From Jiangella sp. DSM 45060 (lineage in GTDB: Bacteria; Actinomycetota; Actinomycetes; Jiangellales; Jiangellaceae), in contig NZ_LT629771.1 of assembly GCF_900105175.1 (NCBI RefSeq), positions 496,001 through 560,000 of the forward strand: a stretch of 64,000 bases of DNA, in the 5' to 3' direction. The notes below the pieces were generated by a model. That model saw only the letters and a program-made list of their open reading frames with translations. It had not been told where the DNA came from and ran no database searches. Positions 16,386 to 25,680 of the stretch are shown piece by piece; within the stretch, counting starts at the first letter, position 1; every line of letters begins with the position of its first letter. The position numbers were made by a program, and so were the translations under genes.

Positions 16386-19300
16386 ATGGCACCGGACCCC
16401 TTGACCGCAATCGAGAACGGCAGCACGACGCCCAGCGTCTATTCCGACCCTGGCATCGGCGCCGACGCCGCCCTGGACGCGTTCGCCGGCGACGTCGGCG
16501 AACCGGAGCCGGTCGACCCCACGGCGCTGCTGACGCACGACGTCACGGCGGTCATCGTGGCGCACGACGGCAGCCGGTTCATCCACCGCACGCTCGAGGC
16601 GGTGGCGGCGCTGCGCCGCATGCCCGAACGCATCGTCGCCGTCGACACCGGGAGCCGCGACGAGACCGAGCAGATCCTGACGTCCACCCTGGGTGCGCCG
16701 TCGGTGGTGTCGATGCCCCGCTCGACGGGGTTCGGCGCGGCCGTCGCGGCCGGGGTCGCCGCCGGCGACGACATGGCGCAGGCCATGCGGGGGTCCGGCG
16801 GGCTGCGCCAGTCCGACCGGACGCACTGGATCTGGCTGCTCCACGACGACAGCGCCCCCGCGCCGGACGCCCTGTCCAGGCTGCTCGAGGCCGCCGTCCG
16901 CCGCCCCGACGCCGGCATCATCGGGCCGAAGGTGCTCGACTGGCGCGAGGGCCGCCAGCTGCTCGAGATCGGCCTGACGGTCACCGGCGGCGGCCGCCGC
17001 CACACCGGCCTCGACCGCCGCGAGTACGACCAGGGCCAGCACGACACCTCGAAGAACGTCCTCGCCGTCGGCAGCGCGGGCATGCTGATCCGCCGCGACG
17101 TGTGGGACGAGCTGGGCGGGTTCGATCCCCGGCTGACGATCTTCCGCGACGACCTCGACCTCGGCTGGCGCGCCAACGAGGCCGGCTACCCGGTCGTCGT
17201 CTGCCCCGACGCGGTCGTCTACCACGCCGAGGCCGCCGCGCATGGACGGCGCCGGCTGGGCGCCACCCGCGACCGGCCGCACCTCGCCGACCGCCGCAAC
17301 GCCATCTACGTCCTGCTCGCGAACACGCCGGCGCGGTCGCTGCTGTTCGTGCTGCTCCGCGTCGTGTTCATGGGCCTCGGCCGGTCGCTGACCTTCCTGG
17401 TCGGCAAGCAGCCGGCGCTGGCGTTCGAGGAACTGGTGGCGCTGCTGTCGGTCATCGGCCGGCCGGACGTGCTGATCCGGGCCCGCGCCCGGCGCCGGCG
17501 CACCCGCCGCAAGGCGCCGTCGCAGCTGCGCTCGCTGTTCCCGCCGCGCGGCCAGCAGTTGCGGCACGCCGGCGAGAACGTCTTCGGCATGATCACCGGG
17601 TCCGGCAGCGGCGCGGGCCACGACGTCTCCGGCGGGCGCCGCGCGGCCACGTCGGGCGACGACGAGGAACCGGCCGGCGACGACGGCCGCATCCTGCGCT
17701 TCCTGCTGCACCCCGCCGTGCTGATGACGGCCGCCCTGATCGTGGTGACGCTGGTCACGGCGCGCGGGCTGATCGGCTCCGGCCGGCTGTTCGGCGGCGC
17801 GCTGCTGCCCGCGCCGGCCGCCGCGGGCGACCTGTGGGCCGTCTACACCGAGTCGTGGCACGGCGCCGGGCTGGGCAGCCCGTCGGCGACGCCGCCGTAC
17901 CTCGGCGTGCTCGCGCTGGTCGGGACGCTGGTCCGCAACGCCTCGCTGGCCGTCGATCTGCTGCTGATCGGCTCCGTCCCGCTGTCCGGCCTGACGATGT
18001 ACCTGCTGGTCCGCCGCATCGTGCGGACGAAGCTGCTGCGGGTCTGGGTGGCGACGACCTACGCGCTGCTGCCGGCCGTCACGGGCGCCATCGCGGCCGG
18101 CCGGCTGGGCACCGCCGTCGCCACCGTCCTGACGCCGCTGCTGGTGCTCGCGGTCATGCGCACGCTCGGCACGCCGGGCCGCTCCGGACCGGGCCGGGCC
18201 GCGTGGAGCGCCGGCCTGCTGCTCGCCGTCATCTCCGCGTTCGTTCCGCTGGCCTGGCTCATCGCGCTGGTGCTGGCCATCGTCGCGGGCGCGACGGTGT
18301 TCCGCGATCGCCGCTCGCTGCTGCGGCTGGGGGTGCTGCTGGCGGTGACGCCGGTGGTGCTGATCCCGTGGACCGGCAGCCTCATCACCCGGCCGATGCT
18401 GCTGGTCACCGAGGCCGGCGTGGCCGGACCGGGGCTGTCCGACCCCGAGCTGGCGCCGTGGTCGGTGCTGCTGCAGAACCCCGGCGGCCCCGGCAGCGGC
18501 CCGGTCTGGCTCGGCGCCGGCATCGTGGCCGCCGCCTGGATCTCGTTGTTCCGCCCGGTCCGCCGGCTGGTCATCGCGACCGCCTGGGTGGTCGTCGGCG
18601 TCGCGCTGGTGGCCGGCATCGTGCTGTCGCGCATCGCCGTCAGCGGCCCGACGCTGGAGACCCCGGTCGCCGGCTGGCCCGGGTACGCGACGGTGCTGGT
18701 GGCGGGCGGCCTGCTGATCGCGGCCGCGATCGGCGGCGAGGGCGCCCGCGAACGGCTGTCGCGGGCCAGCTTCGGCTGGCGCCAGCCGCTGGCCGTCATC
18801 ATCGCGGGTGCCGCCGCGCTGGCCCCGATCGTCGGCGCCGGCTGGTGGGTCGCGCGCGGCGCGGGCGACCCCGTCGAGCGCCGCGACCCTGGCATCCTGC
18901 CCGCCTACGTCGCCGACGAGGCCGACCGCCCGGAGCGCGTCCGCACGCTGGTGCTCAACCGCGCCGACGACGGCCGCATCACCTACGCGCTGCTGCGCGA
19001 GTCCGGCCCGCGGCTCGGCGACGCCGAGACCAGCCCGCCGCCGGAGGAGTACGGCCCGCTCGACGACGTCGTCGCCGACGTCGTGTCCGGCCGGGGCGGC
19101 GCCGACGGCGCCCGGCTGGCCGAGTTCGCCGTCCGCTACGTCTACCTCCCGCGGCCCTACGACCCGGACCTCGCCGACACCCTCGACACCGTGCCCGGCC
19201 TGGTGCGCAGCAGCGCGCCCGAGGGCGCGGCGATCTGGCAGATCGACCAGCCGGTCGCGCGGGTGTGGATCGCCGCCCCGCCGGCCGAGGACGGCGAGCT

Positions 19301-20381
19301 GGCGCCGATGGCCGACGAGGACACCGAGGTCGTCACGGTTCCCAGCGGCGACGTCAACGCCAGCGGCAGCGTGCCCGAGGGCCCCGAGGGCCGGCAGGTC
19401 GTGCTGTCCGAGCTGGCCGACCCGGGCTGGACGGCGCGCTTCAACGGCGCCGAGCTGGAGCCGACGACGTACGGCGGCTGGGCGCAGGCGTTCACGCTGC
19501 CGCCGCAGGCCGGCGAGCTGACCGTCGAGTACGAGGGCAACCGGCGCGCGTTCTGGCTGTGGTTCCAGCTCGGCGCGGTCGTGGTCGCGGTCGTGCTGGC
19601 GCTGCCCGGTATCCGCCGCGAGCGCGGCGCCGTCGACGACGCCGCCGACCTCGACCCCGAGGACTCCTCGCCGCGGCTGCCGCTGGCGCCGGTCCCGGCC
19701 GGCGCGGAGCCGCAGCCGGTGGCCGCGCGTGGCGGCCGGCGTAAGGGCTCCCGGCGCGGCGCCGAGCCGTCGCCGTCCCCGCGGCCCGCCCCGACGCCGC
19801 GACCCGAACCCGAACCCGTGCCCGCCGACGCCTCGGCCTGGGTGCCGGGCGAGCGCAGCCTCGGTGAGCGGCTGCGCGGCCGGCCCGCCGCCAAGCCGTC
19901 CGCCGCGCCCCAGGACGAGCCCGCTCCGGCCCGCGGACGGGGTGCGCGCAAGCGCGCGGCCCGCGAGCCCGAGCCCTCGGCCGAGGCGACCGCGTTCCTC
20001 GAGTCGATGCCGGAGGCGGTGGCGACGCCCGAACCGGCGCCGCGCGGCCGCGGCGGCCGGAAGCGGGCGGCGCCCGAGCCCGAGCCCGTCGCTCCCGAGG
20101 CCGATCCGCTGACCGATCCCGCCTTCGACGAACCGCCGGCGGCCCAGCCGGCCGCCGAGCAGCAGCCGCACGCCGTCGGCACCTGGGACCCGTTCGCCCG
20201 GGCCGGCGTCGACGACGACGCGCCCCGCGGGTCCATCACCGACGCCTACCAGGGCCGCCGGGCCGGCCGCGCGGCCGACGAGGCGCCCGACGCCGACGCC
20301 GGTGGCCGCACCCGCCGCGCGCCCGGCAAGCGTGCCGCGGGCAAGCGGGCCAAGGGCCGGCGGCAGGAGGACGACAAGTGA
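16386..20381 (+). CDS. large membrane glycosyltransferase, GT2 domain at N-terminus
   Basis: About 1331 residues. Residues ~40-310 are a family 2 glycosyltransferase: VTAVIVAHDGSRFIHRTLEA, then LLHDDSAPAPDAL (DxD-like), GSAGMLIRRDVWDELGGFD, and FRDDLDLGWRANEAGYPV, which supplies the catalytic acid region. Residues ~430-830 carry about a dozen hydrophobic helices. Residues ~850-1070 look extracytoplasmic. One last helix (FWLWFQLGAVVVAVVLALP) precedes a cytosolic tail of about 250 residues rich in Pro, Glu, Arg and Lys with repeated RGRGARKRAAREPEP-like units. Homologues sit beside whiB in Streptomyces, so a conserved envelope role is likely; the sugar is unknown. Start choice between ATG 16386 and GTG 16350 is not settled. 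The stop overlaps the next start (GTGA). Confidence 0.85.
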   Translation: MAPDPLTAIENGSTTPSVYSDPGIGADAALDAFAGDVGEPEPVDPTALLTHDVTAVIVAHDGSRFIHRTLEAVAALRRMPERIVAVDTGSRDETEQILTSTLGAPSVVSMPRSTGFGAAVAAGVAAGDDMAQAMRGSGGLRQSDRTHWIWLLHDDSAPAPDALSRLLEAAVRRPDAGIIGPKVLDWREGRQLLEIGLTVTGGGRRHTGLDRREYDQGQHDTSKNVLAVGSAGMLIRRDVWDELGGFDPRLTIFRDDLDLGWRANEAGYPVVVCPDAVVYHAEAAAHGRRRLGATRDRPHLADRRNAIYVLLANTPARSLLFVLLRVVFMGLGRSLTFLVGKQPALAFEELVALLSVIGRPDVLIRARARRRRTRRKAPSQLRSLFPPRGQQLRHAGENVFGMITGSGSGAGHDVSGGRRAATSGDDEEPAGDDGRILRFLLHPAVLMTAALIVVTLVTARGLIGSGRLFGGALLPAPAAAGDLWAVYTESWHGAGLGSPSATPPYLGVLALVGTLVRNASLAVDLLLIGSVPLSGLTMYLLVRRIVRTKLLRVWVATTYALLPAVTGAIAAGRLGTAVATVLTPLLVLAVMRTLGTPGRSGPGRAAWSAGLLLAVISAFVPLAWLIALVLAIVAGATVFRDRRSLLRLGVLLAVTPVVLIPWTGSLITRPMLLVTEAGVAGPGLSDPELAPWSVLLQNPGGPGSGPVWLGAGIVAAAWISLFRPVRRLVIATAWVVVGVALVAGIVLSRIAVSGPTLETPVAGWPGYATVLVAGGLLIAAAIGGEGARERLSRASFGWRQPLAVIIAGAAALAPIVGAGWWVARGAGDPVERRDPGILPAYVADEADRPERVRTLVLNRADDGRITYALLRESGPRLGDAETSPPPEEYGPLDDVVADVVSGRGGADGARLAEFAVRYVYLPRPYDPDLADTLDTVPGLVRSSAPEGAAIWQIDQPVARVWIAAPPAEDGELAPMADEDTEVVTVPSGDVNASGSVPEGPEGRQVVLSELADPGWTARFNGAELEPTTYGGWAQAFTLPPQAGELTVEYEGNRRAFWLWFQLGAVVVAVVLALPGIRRERGAVDDAADLDPEDSSPRLPLAPVPAGAEPQPVAARGGRRKGSRRGAEPSPSPRPAPTPRPEPEPVPADASAWVPGERSLGERLRGRPAAKPSAAPQDEPAPARGRGARKRAAREPEPSAEATAFLESMPEAVATPEPAPRGRGGRKRAAPEPEPVAPEADPLTDPAFDEPPAAQPAAEQQPHAVGTWDPFARAGVDDDAPRGSITDAYQGRRAGRAADEAPDADAGGRTRRAPGKRAAGKRAKGRRQEDDK

Positions 20382-21913
20382 TCAGTGCACGTTGGGCCGG
20401 CCTCGCGGCCGGCGCCGGGGTGGCCGTCGTCGTCGGCGGGGCCACGCTCATCGGCCCGCCCGGCTCGATCGTCGACGACCACCCCGAGGTCCGCGAGCCG
20501 GTCGTCCGGTCGTCGCTGGTGTGCCCGTACGTCGACGGCGAGGACGCCGGCAGCGCCGAGCTGGGCGTGCTGGCGCTGCCCGGCGTCGACGCCGGTGAGA
20601 CCGCCGAGGGCGCTGAGCAGCCGCCGATCACCGTCCGGGCGCTGGCGCTGCCGCCGGACCCGGAGAACCCCGAGGCCACCGGCGACCCCGCCGCCGAGGC
20701 CGCGGCCGAGCCGCTGGTCAGCATCGCCGAGCGCGGCGTCCCCACCATCACGCCGGTCGAGACCGCGGCCGGCACGTCGTACGCGGTCACCGGCCAGGGC
20801 GCGCTGGCGCCGGGGCTGGCGGCCGAGCAGTCGCTGCTGCTGCAGGAGGTCGACCTCCGCGGCGTCAGCACGGCGGCCTGCACCGCGCCGCGACGCGAGC
20901 ACTGGTTCGTCGGCGCCTCCGCCGAGGTGGGCCGGCGCGGCCGGCTGATCCTGTCGAACCCGACGGACGTGCCCGCCGTCGTCGACGTCGAGCTGTGGGA
21001 CGAGGCCGGCGTCATCGACGCGCCCGGCACCCAGGACGTCGGCGTGCCGGCGCGTAGCCAGCGCATCATGCTGCTGGACGCGCTGGCGGCCGGCTCCGTG
21101 ACCACCGCCGTGCACGTGCAGTCCAGCCAGGGCCGGGTCACCGCCGCGCTCGAGGTGCGCGAGACCGAGGAGATCACGCCGCAGGGCATGACCTACGTCC
21201 CGGCCGCGGTCGCGCCCCGCCGCGACCTCTGGATCCCGGGCGTGCCCGGGTCGGGCCAGCGCAGCCTGCGCATCGTCGCGCCCGGCAGCACCGACGCCAT
21301 CGTGTCGCTGCAGGTCCTCGGCGTCGACGGCGCGTACAGCCCGGTCGACCAGGACGTCGTCACCGTCCCCGCGGGCACCGTCACCGACATCCCGCTCGAC
21401 AGCGGCGCCGACCCGGCCGGCATCCGGCTGCAGAGCGACGAGCCGATCACCGGGTCGATCCGGGTGGTCCAGGCGACCGACGGCGGCGGGCCCGACGTCG
21501 CCTACACCTCCGCGTCCGAGCCGCTCACCGGACCGACGCCGGCACTGCTCAGCCGCGCGGCGTCGGGCATCGCCAGCACGCTGCTGCTCAGCTCCACCGT
21601 GCAGTCGACGGCGCGGGTCACCGTCCAGACGCTGGCCGCCGACGGCACCGTCGCCGCCGAGACGCCGATGGAGCTGCCGCCCGGCGCCACCGTCCCGGTG
21701 CCGCTGACCGCGGTGGGCGACGCCGCCAACGCCACCGTCGTCGTGGTGCCCGAGGCGCCCGGCTCGGTGGTGGCGGCCCGGCAGATCAGCGGCGCCGACG
21801 ACGACGGCGCGCTGCTGGACCTCATGCCGCTGATCTCGCCGACGATCGAGGTCGACGTGCCCGAGGTGGTCGGCGAGCTACCCGACGTCCCGGAGCCCGT
21901 GCAGTCGCCTTAG
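20378..21913 (+). CDS. DUF5719 family exported protein
   Basis: A 511-residue protein starting at the GTG that overlaps the glycosyltransferase TGA, so the two are translationally coupled. Residues ~5-30 are one hydrophobic helix (GLAAGAGVAVVVGGATLIGP), either an uncleaved signal or membrane anchor, with the rest outside. The body is strand-rich with two-fold repeated features: HWFVGASAEVGRRGRLILSN and later LWIPGVPGSGQRSLRIVAPG start similar beta-domains, each followed by NPTDVPAVVDVELWDE- and TDAIVSLQVLGVDG-type strands. This matches the DUF5719 proteins that accompany the large GT2 gene in actinomycetes. It probably partners that glycosyltransferase at the outer membrane face; no catalytic motif is visible. 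Confidence 0.85.
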   Translation: MISARWAGLAAGAGVAVVVGGATLIGPPGSIVDDHPEVREPVVRSSLVCPYVDGEDAGSAELGVLALPGVDAGETAEGAEQPPITVRALALPPDPENPEATGDPAAEAAAEPLVSIAERGVPTITPVETAAGTSYAVTGQGALAPGLAAEQSLLLQEVDLRGVSTAACTAPRREHWFVGASAEVGRRGRLILSNPTDVPAVVDVELWDEAGVIDAPGTQDVGVPARSQRIMLLDALAAGSVTTAVHVQSSQGRVTAALEVRETEEITPQGMTYVPAAVAPRRDLWIPGVPGSGQRSLRIVAPGSTDAIVSLQVLGVDGAYSPVDQDVVTVPAGTVTDIPLDSGADPAGIRLQSDEPITGSIRVVQATDGGGPDVAYTSASEPLTGPTPALLSRAASGIASTLLLSSTVQSTARVTVQTLAADGTVAAETPMELPPGATVPVPLTAVGDAANATVVVVPEAPGSVVAARQISGADDDGALLDLMPLISPTIEVDVPEVVGELPDVPEPVQSP

Positions 21914-21963
21914 GGGTCCTGGACCGGCCGGCCGGGTGCCTGGCGGGAGTACTGTTCCGGCGC

Positions 21964-22000
21964 GGTGACCTCAGCGCCAACTGTTGGCACGGGTGTCACC
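21964..22000. terminator. nested inverted repeat between convergent genes
   Basis: GGTGAC at 21964-21969 pairs with GTCACC at 21995-22000, and inside them GCCAAC (21976-21981) pairs with GTTGGC (21983-21988) across one base. A second small repeat, GGTCC-T-GGACC, lies at 21916-21926. The 254-base gap between the DUF5719 stop and the opposing metallopeptidase-family stop holds nothing else I can identify, so a bidirectional terminator is the simplest reading. There is no T-run. Confidence 0.35.
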
Positions 22001-22167
22001 CCGCCGCATGCCACCATCCGGGGGCCTGCATCTGATCGGCACCGCCGAGGGCATTCCCATCATCTGGGGACTGGCCAACCCCGAGATCGGCGGAACGCGA
22101 CGTCATCCGCGCGCTGCCGTCGCCAGCCACACCACCCGCCGCCCGAAGGCCATTCGGACTCACTCCG

Positions 22168-22629
22168 CTAGGGCAGGTCGTGGCCGCCGTAGGCGGGGTC
22201 TATCTCCTCGGGCTCGACGCCGAACAACTCGGCGACCTGCTCGGTGACGACGTCGCCGACGAGGACGCGCAGCTTGGCGGGGTCGGTGGCGCGGGTCTCG
22301 ACCGGGCGGCGGAACACGACGACGCGGGCCGGCAGGGCGCCGGTGCCGGCGTAGGCGCGGGCCAGTGGCACCCAGCTGCGGTCCCAGTCGTCGAGCGCGG
22401 GGACGTCCTCGACGGCGAACTCGACCTTGGCCAGCTGGTCCTGCCAGCGCCGGTCGAGCCGCTCGACGGCGGCGATGACGAGGTCGTCGAAGCGCTGCGC
22501 CCGCGACACCGAGAGCGGGGAGTCGGACGGCGCCAGCGGGCCGCGCATACCCCGCCCGTGGCGGTCTCGGCGGATCCGCGGCAGGCTCACCCCGGACGGG
22601 GTCTCGGGTCCGGGCACACGGCGGCTCAT
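22168..22629 (-). CDS. metallopeptidase family protein (Rv3259-like), zinc motif lost
   Basis: A 153-residue protein. The start ATG 22629 gives SRRVPGPETPSGVSLPRIRR followed by DRHGRGMRGPLAP, the usual opening of this actinobacterial family, then FDDLVIAAVERLDRRW, LDDWDRSWVPLARAYAG and ARVVVFRRPVETRA. Related zincin-like proteins carry HExxH in the last helix; here the equivalent stretch reads VVTEQVAELFGVEPEEIDP, with Thr and Gln where zinc ligands would be. It is therefore probably not an active protease. The gene is divergent from DUF3499 with 68 bases between starts, as in Rv3258c/Rv3259 synteny. The frame stays open upstream to 22722, but that part overlaps the DUF3499 gene and is rejected. 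Confidence 0.85.
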   Translation of the reverse strand: MSRRVPGPETPSGVSLPRIRRDRHGRGMRGPLAPSDSPLSVSRAQRFDDLVIAAVERLDRRWQDQLAKVEFAVEDVPALDDWDRSWVPLARAYAGTGALPARVVVFRRPVETRATDPAKLRVLVGDVVTEQVAELFGVEPEEIDPAYGGHDLP

Positions 22630-22697
22630 TCTGGGCAGACTAGCCGTGTTTGGCGTGCCGTGCCCGGACGACACCGCGCAGACGCTAGCCTTCCCCT

Positions 22698-23060
22698 GTG
22701 AGTCCGATGCGTCGCTGTTCACGATCAGCCTGTCCGCGGACTGCTGTCGCGACGCTGACCTACGTCTACGCCGACTCCACCGCCGTCCTGGGCCCGCTGG
22801 CCACCTACGCCGAGCCGCACAGCTACGACCTCTGCTCCGAGCACTCCGAGCGGCTGGTCGCCCCGCGCGGCTGGGAGGTCATCCGGCTGGCGCCGGACCC
22901 CGCGGCGCTCGGCCCCAGCAACGACGACCTGCTCGCGCTCGCCGACGCCGTCCGCGAGGCCGGCCGGCGGCCCGAGCCGGCGCCCGCTCCGCCGATGGCC
23001 GGCGAGGGCGGCGGCGCCCGCCGCGGGCACCTGCGCGCGCTGCCCGACCCCGACGCCTGA
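22698..23060 (+). CDS. DUF3499 family protein
   Basis: A 120-residue cytosolic protein. RRCSRSACPRTAVATLTYVY with YADSTAVLGPLATYAEPHSY and DLCSEHSERLVAPRGWEV form the conserved core. Cys residues in CSRSAC and LCSEH give a likely zinc-ribbon. The C-terminal third is Pro/Gly/Ala-rich and probably disordered. The start is GTG 22698. The family is restricted to actinobacteria and regularly lies upstream of manB (Rv3258c-Rv3257c); 51 bases separate it from manB here, so they may share a transcript. Function is unknown. Confidence 0.92.
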   Translation: MSPMRRCSRSACPRTAVATLTYVYADSTAVLGPLATYAEPHSYDLCSEHSERLVAPRGWEVIRLAPDPAALGPSNDDLLALADAVREAGRRPEPAPAPPMAGEGGGARRGHLRALPDPDA

Positions 23061-23111
23061 GTCACCGCCTCCTCCCACCGGGCCGGTGGCCGGCCGGGTA
23101 GGGTCGAGCGC

Positions 23112-24482
23112 GTGCGCGATCTGGTCCCGATCCTCAAGGCCTACGACATCCGCGGCGTGGTGCCCGACGAGCTGGACGACGAGACGGTGCGGGCCATCGG
23201 CTGGGCAGCGGCGCACGTGCTGGCCGACGGCCGCGGCGCGATGGTCGTCGGGCACGACATGCGGCCCACGTCGCCTGAGCTGGCCGAGGCGTTCGCCGAC
23301 GGCGCCACCGCGGCCGGCGTCGACGTCGTCATGGCGGGACTGACCAGCACCGACCAGCTGTACTACGCCAGCGGCGCGCTCGGTCTGCCCGGCGCGATGT
23401 TCACCGCCAGCCACAACCCAGCCCGCTACAACGGCATCAAGCTGTGCCGCGCCGGCGCCGCGCCCGTCGGCTACGACACCGGGCTGGCCGAGATCAAGGC
23501 GCTCATCGACGACGGCGTCGACACCCCGGTGGCGGCGCGCGGCCGGGTCTCGCACCGCGACACGCTCGGCGACTACGCCGCTCACCTGCACGGCCTCGTC
23601 CCGCTCGCCGGCGGCCGCCCGCTCACCGTCGTCGTCGACGCGGGGAACGGCATGGCCGGGCACACCGTCCCGGCCGTCCTCGACCTCCCGGACCTGACGG
23701 TCATCCCGCTGTACTTCGAGCTGGACGGCACGTTCCCGAACCACGAAGCGAACCCGATCGACCCCGCGAACCTCGTCGACCTCCAGGCCGCCGTCCGCGA
23801 GCACGGCGCCGACCTCGGGCTGGCCTTCGACGGCGACGCCGACCGCTGCTTCGTCGTCGACGAGCGGGGCGAGCCGGTGTCGCCGTCGGCCCTGACGGCG
23901 CTGATCGCGGTGCGCGAGCTGGTGCGAGCGCCGGGCTCGTCCGTCGTGCACAACCTCATCACGTCGAAGGCCGTGCCCGAGATCGTCGCCGAGCACGGCG
24001 GCGCCCCGGTGCGCACCCGCGTCGGCCACTCGCTGATCAAGCAGACGATGGCCGAGACCGGCGCCGTCTTCGGCGGCGAGCACTCCGGCCACTTCTACTT
24101 CCGCGACTTCTGGCGGGCCGACTCCGGCATGCTGGCCGCGTTGCACACGCTGGCCGCGTTGCGCGCCGAGTCCGCCCCGTTGTCGCGGCTGCTCGCGCCG
24201 TACGAGCGCTACGTCGCGTCCGGCGAGATCAACAGCACGGTCGACGACGCCGAGGCGGTCACCGCGCGGGTCGAGGAGGCGTTCGGCAAGGCGCCCGACG
24301 TCACCACCGACCACCTCGACGGCCTCACCGTCGAGTTCACCGGCACCCCGATGTGGTGGTTCAACCTGCGCCCGTCCAACACCGAGCCGCTGCTGCGGCT
24401 CAACGTCGAGGGCGCCGACCGCGCCGTCATGGAACAGGTGCGCGACGACGTCCTGGCCGTGGTCCGAGGGGGACACGAATGA
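23112..24482 (+). CDS. manB: phosphomannomutase/phosphoglucomutase
   Basis: A 456-residue alpha-D-phosphohexomutase that interconverts mannose-6-phosphate and mannose-1-phosphate, feeding GDP-mannose for glycolipids and surface polymers. Domain 1 has the phosphoserine loop TASHNPARYNGIK with Ser100; domain 2 has the metal loop DGDADRC at residues 240-246; domain 3 has GEHSGHFYFRDFW for sugar recognition; domain 4 has RPSNTEPLLRLNVE for phosphate binding. All four hallmarks are intact. The start is GTG 23112. Its TGA overlaps the ATG of the next small gene (ATGA), so translation is coupled. Confidence 0.96.
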   Translation: MRDLVPILKAYDIRGVVPDELDDETVRAIGWAAAHVLADGRGAMVVGHDMRPTSPELAEAFADGATAAGVDVVMAGLTSTDQLYYASGALGLPGAMFTASHNPARYNGIKLCRAGAAPVGYDTGLAEIKALIDDGVDTPVAARGRVSHRDTLGDYAAHLHGLVPLAGGRPLTVVVDAGNGMAGHTVPAVLDLPDLTVIPLYFELDGTFPNHEANPIDPANLVDLQAAVREHGADLGLAFDGDADRCFVVDERGEPVSPSALTALIAVRELVRAPGSSVVHNLITSKAVPEIVAEHGGAPVRTRVGHSLIKQTMAETGAVFGGEHSGHFYFRDFWRADSGMLAALHTLAALRAESAPLSRLLAPYERYVASGEINSTVDDAEAVTARVEEAFGKAPDVTTDHLDGLTVEFTGTPMWWFNLRPSNTEPLLRLNVEGADRAVMEQVRDDVLAVVRGGHE

Positions 24483-24655
24483 AGCTCGACCCGACGCTGC
24501 TGCAGGTCATCGCCTGCCCGGTCTGTCACAGTGCGCTGGAACCCGACGACGCGGCCGGCGAGCTGCTGTGCAGCGGCTGCCCGCGGGCGTACCCGGTGCG
24601 CGACGACATCCCCGTGCTGCTGGCCGACCAGGCCCGCACCCGTCCGGCGGAGTAG
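24479..24655 (+). CDS. Trm112-like small zinc-ribbon protein
   Basis: A 58-residue protein overlapping the manB stop by four bases. It reads LDPTLLQVIACPVCHSALE, then LLCSGCPRAYPVRDDIPVLL: two CxxC knuckles and the PVRDxIPVLL end typical of the Trm112/YcaR family (PF03966). Trm112 proteins activate methyltransferases, and in actinomycetes a copy is fixed between manB and the SIS-domain gene. The partner here is not visible from sequence. Six bases separate it from the next start, so it belongs to the manB operon. Confidence 0.9.
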   Translation: MKLDPTLLQVIACPVCHSALEPDDAAGELLCSGCPRAYPVRDDIPVLLADQARTRPAE

Positions 24656-24661
24656 CCCGCG

Positions 24662-25678
24662 GTGTTCTTCGACGGCTCGCTCGACGGCCCGGACGCGTTG
24701 GGCGTCATCGACCCGGTCCTGCGCGACATCGCCGGCTGGGGCGCCCAGGTCCGCCTCGCCGAGGTCGCGTCCGCCGACGCGCTGGCCGCGCTGGCGCCGG
24801 GCGACCGGCCGCGGGCGATCGTCGCCGGCGGCGCCGACGGCCGGCTGTTCCGGGCCGTGCTCGAACCGGTCTGCCCGGTCCCGTTCGTCGCGTGGCCGCA
24901 CCGCGGCCTGCCCGGCTGGGCCGGCCCGCTCGACCTCGTCGTCGTGGTGTGCCGCTCGGGCCAGGGCGAGGACGAGATCTCCGCCGTCGCCGAAGCTCGC
25001 CGCCGCGGCTGCGCCCTGCTCGTCGCCGCGCCGCCCGACTCGCCGATGGCCGCGGCCGCCGCCGGTCGCGGCACGACGTTCCTGCCGGCCGGCAGCGCCG
25101 ACCCCACCGCGCTGGCCGTCCCCGTCCTGCGCGCCCTGCACGTCATGGGCCTCGGCCCGCAGGTGGAGTCCGAGCCGGTCGCCGCCGCCCTCGACGACGT
25201 CGCGGAGCGGTGCGGCCCGAGCGTCCCCGCCGACGTCAACCCGGCCAAGGAGCTCGCCCTCGGCATCGCCGACGACGTCCCCGTCGTGTGGGGCGGGTCG
25301 GTGCTGGCCGCCCGCGCCGCCAGGAGGGTCGCCGAGGCACTGCGCTCGGCCAGCGGCCGGCCCGCGCTGTCGGGCGAGGCCGACCAGCTGGCGCCGATAC
25401 TGGAGGGCGCGCCCGAGCCGGACCTGTTCGCCGACCCGTTCGAGGACGGCGGCTCCTCGGCGCCCCGCCCCGCCCTGATCATCCTCGACGACGGCGCCGA
25501 CAGCCCGGCCGCGGTCGCCGGCCGGGCCCGACTGGACGCCGCCGCCGGTAGCGGGTCGGTGCGGGTCCAGGAGGTCCGCGCCACCGAAGGGCCGGACATC
25601 GGACGGTTCGCGGCGCTGCTGGCCACCGGCCGGTTCGCGGCCGCCTACCTGGCCCTCGGCCTCGGCCGCCCGGCCTGA
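24662..25678 (+). CDS. SIS-domain protein (TobH / phosphosugar isomerase-like)
   Basis: A 338-residue protein of the Rv3256c/TobH type, related to bifunctional phosphoglucose/phosphomannose isomerases. The N-terminal half is a degenerate SIS domain (AIVAGGADGRLFRAVLEP, LDLVVVVCRSGQGEDEISAV). The second half contains DVNPAKELALGIADDVPVVW and GSVLAARAARRVAEALRSA of the isomerase C-terminal family, with an Asp/Pro-rich insertion around residues 250-280. The EP-T-type catalytic residues of active isomerases are not clear. Located between manB and manA, it probably binds or isomerises a hexose phosphate. GTG 24662 is the start. It ends 3 bases before the opposing vapC stop. Confidence 0.82.
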   Translation: MFFDGSLDGPDALGVIDPVLRDIAGWGAQVRLAEVASADALAALAPGDRPRAIVAGGADGRLFRAVLEPVCPVPFVAWPHRGLPGWAGPLDLVVVVCRSGQGEDEISAVAEARRRGCALLVAAPPDSPMAAAAAGRGTTFLPAGSADPTALAVPVLRALHVMGLGPQVESEPVAAALDDVAERCGPSVPADVNPAKELALGIADDVPVVWGGSVLAARAARRVAEALRSASGRPALSGEADQLAPILEGAPEPDLFADPFEDGGSSAPRPALIILDDGADSPAAVAGRARLDAAAGSGSVRVQEVRATEGPDIGRFAALLATGRFAAAYLALGLGRPA

Positions 25679-25680
25679 GG

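Noticed and set aside
16362-20171. A 1269-codon minus-strand open frame opposite the GT2 gene.
   Set aside because: Composition is typical antisense shadow (Arg, Gly, Asp, Gln), no domains, and the plus strand has clear GT2 motifs.
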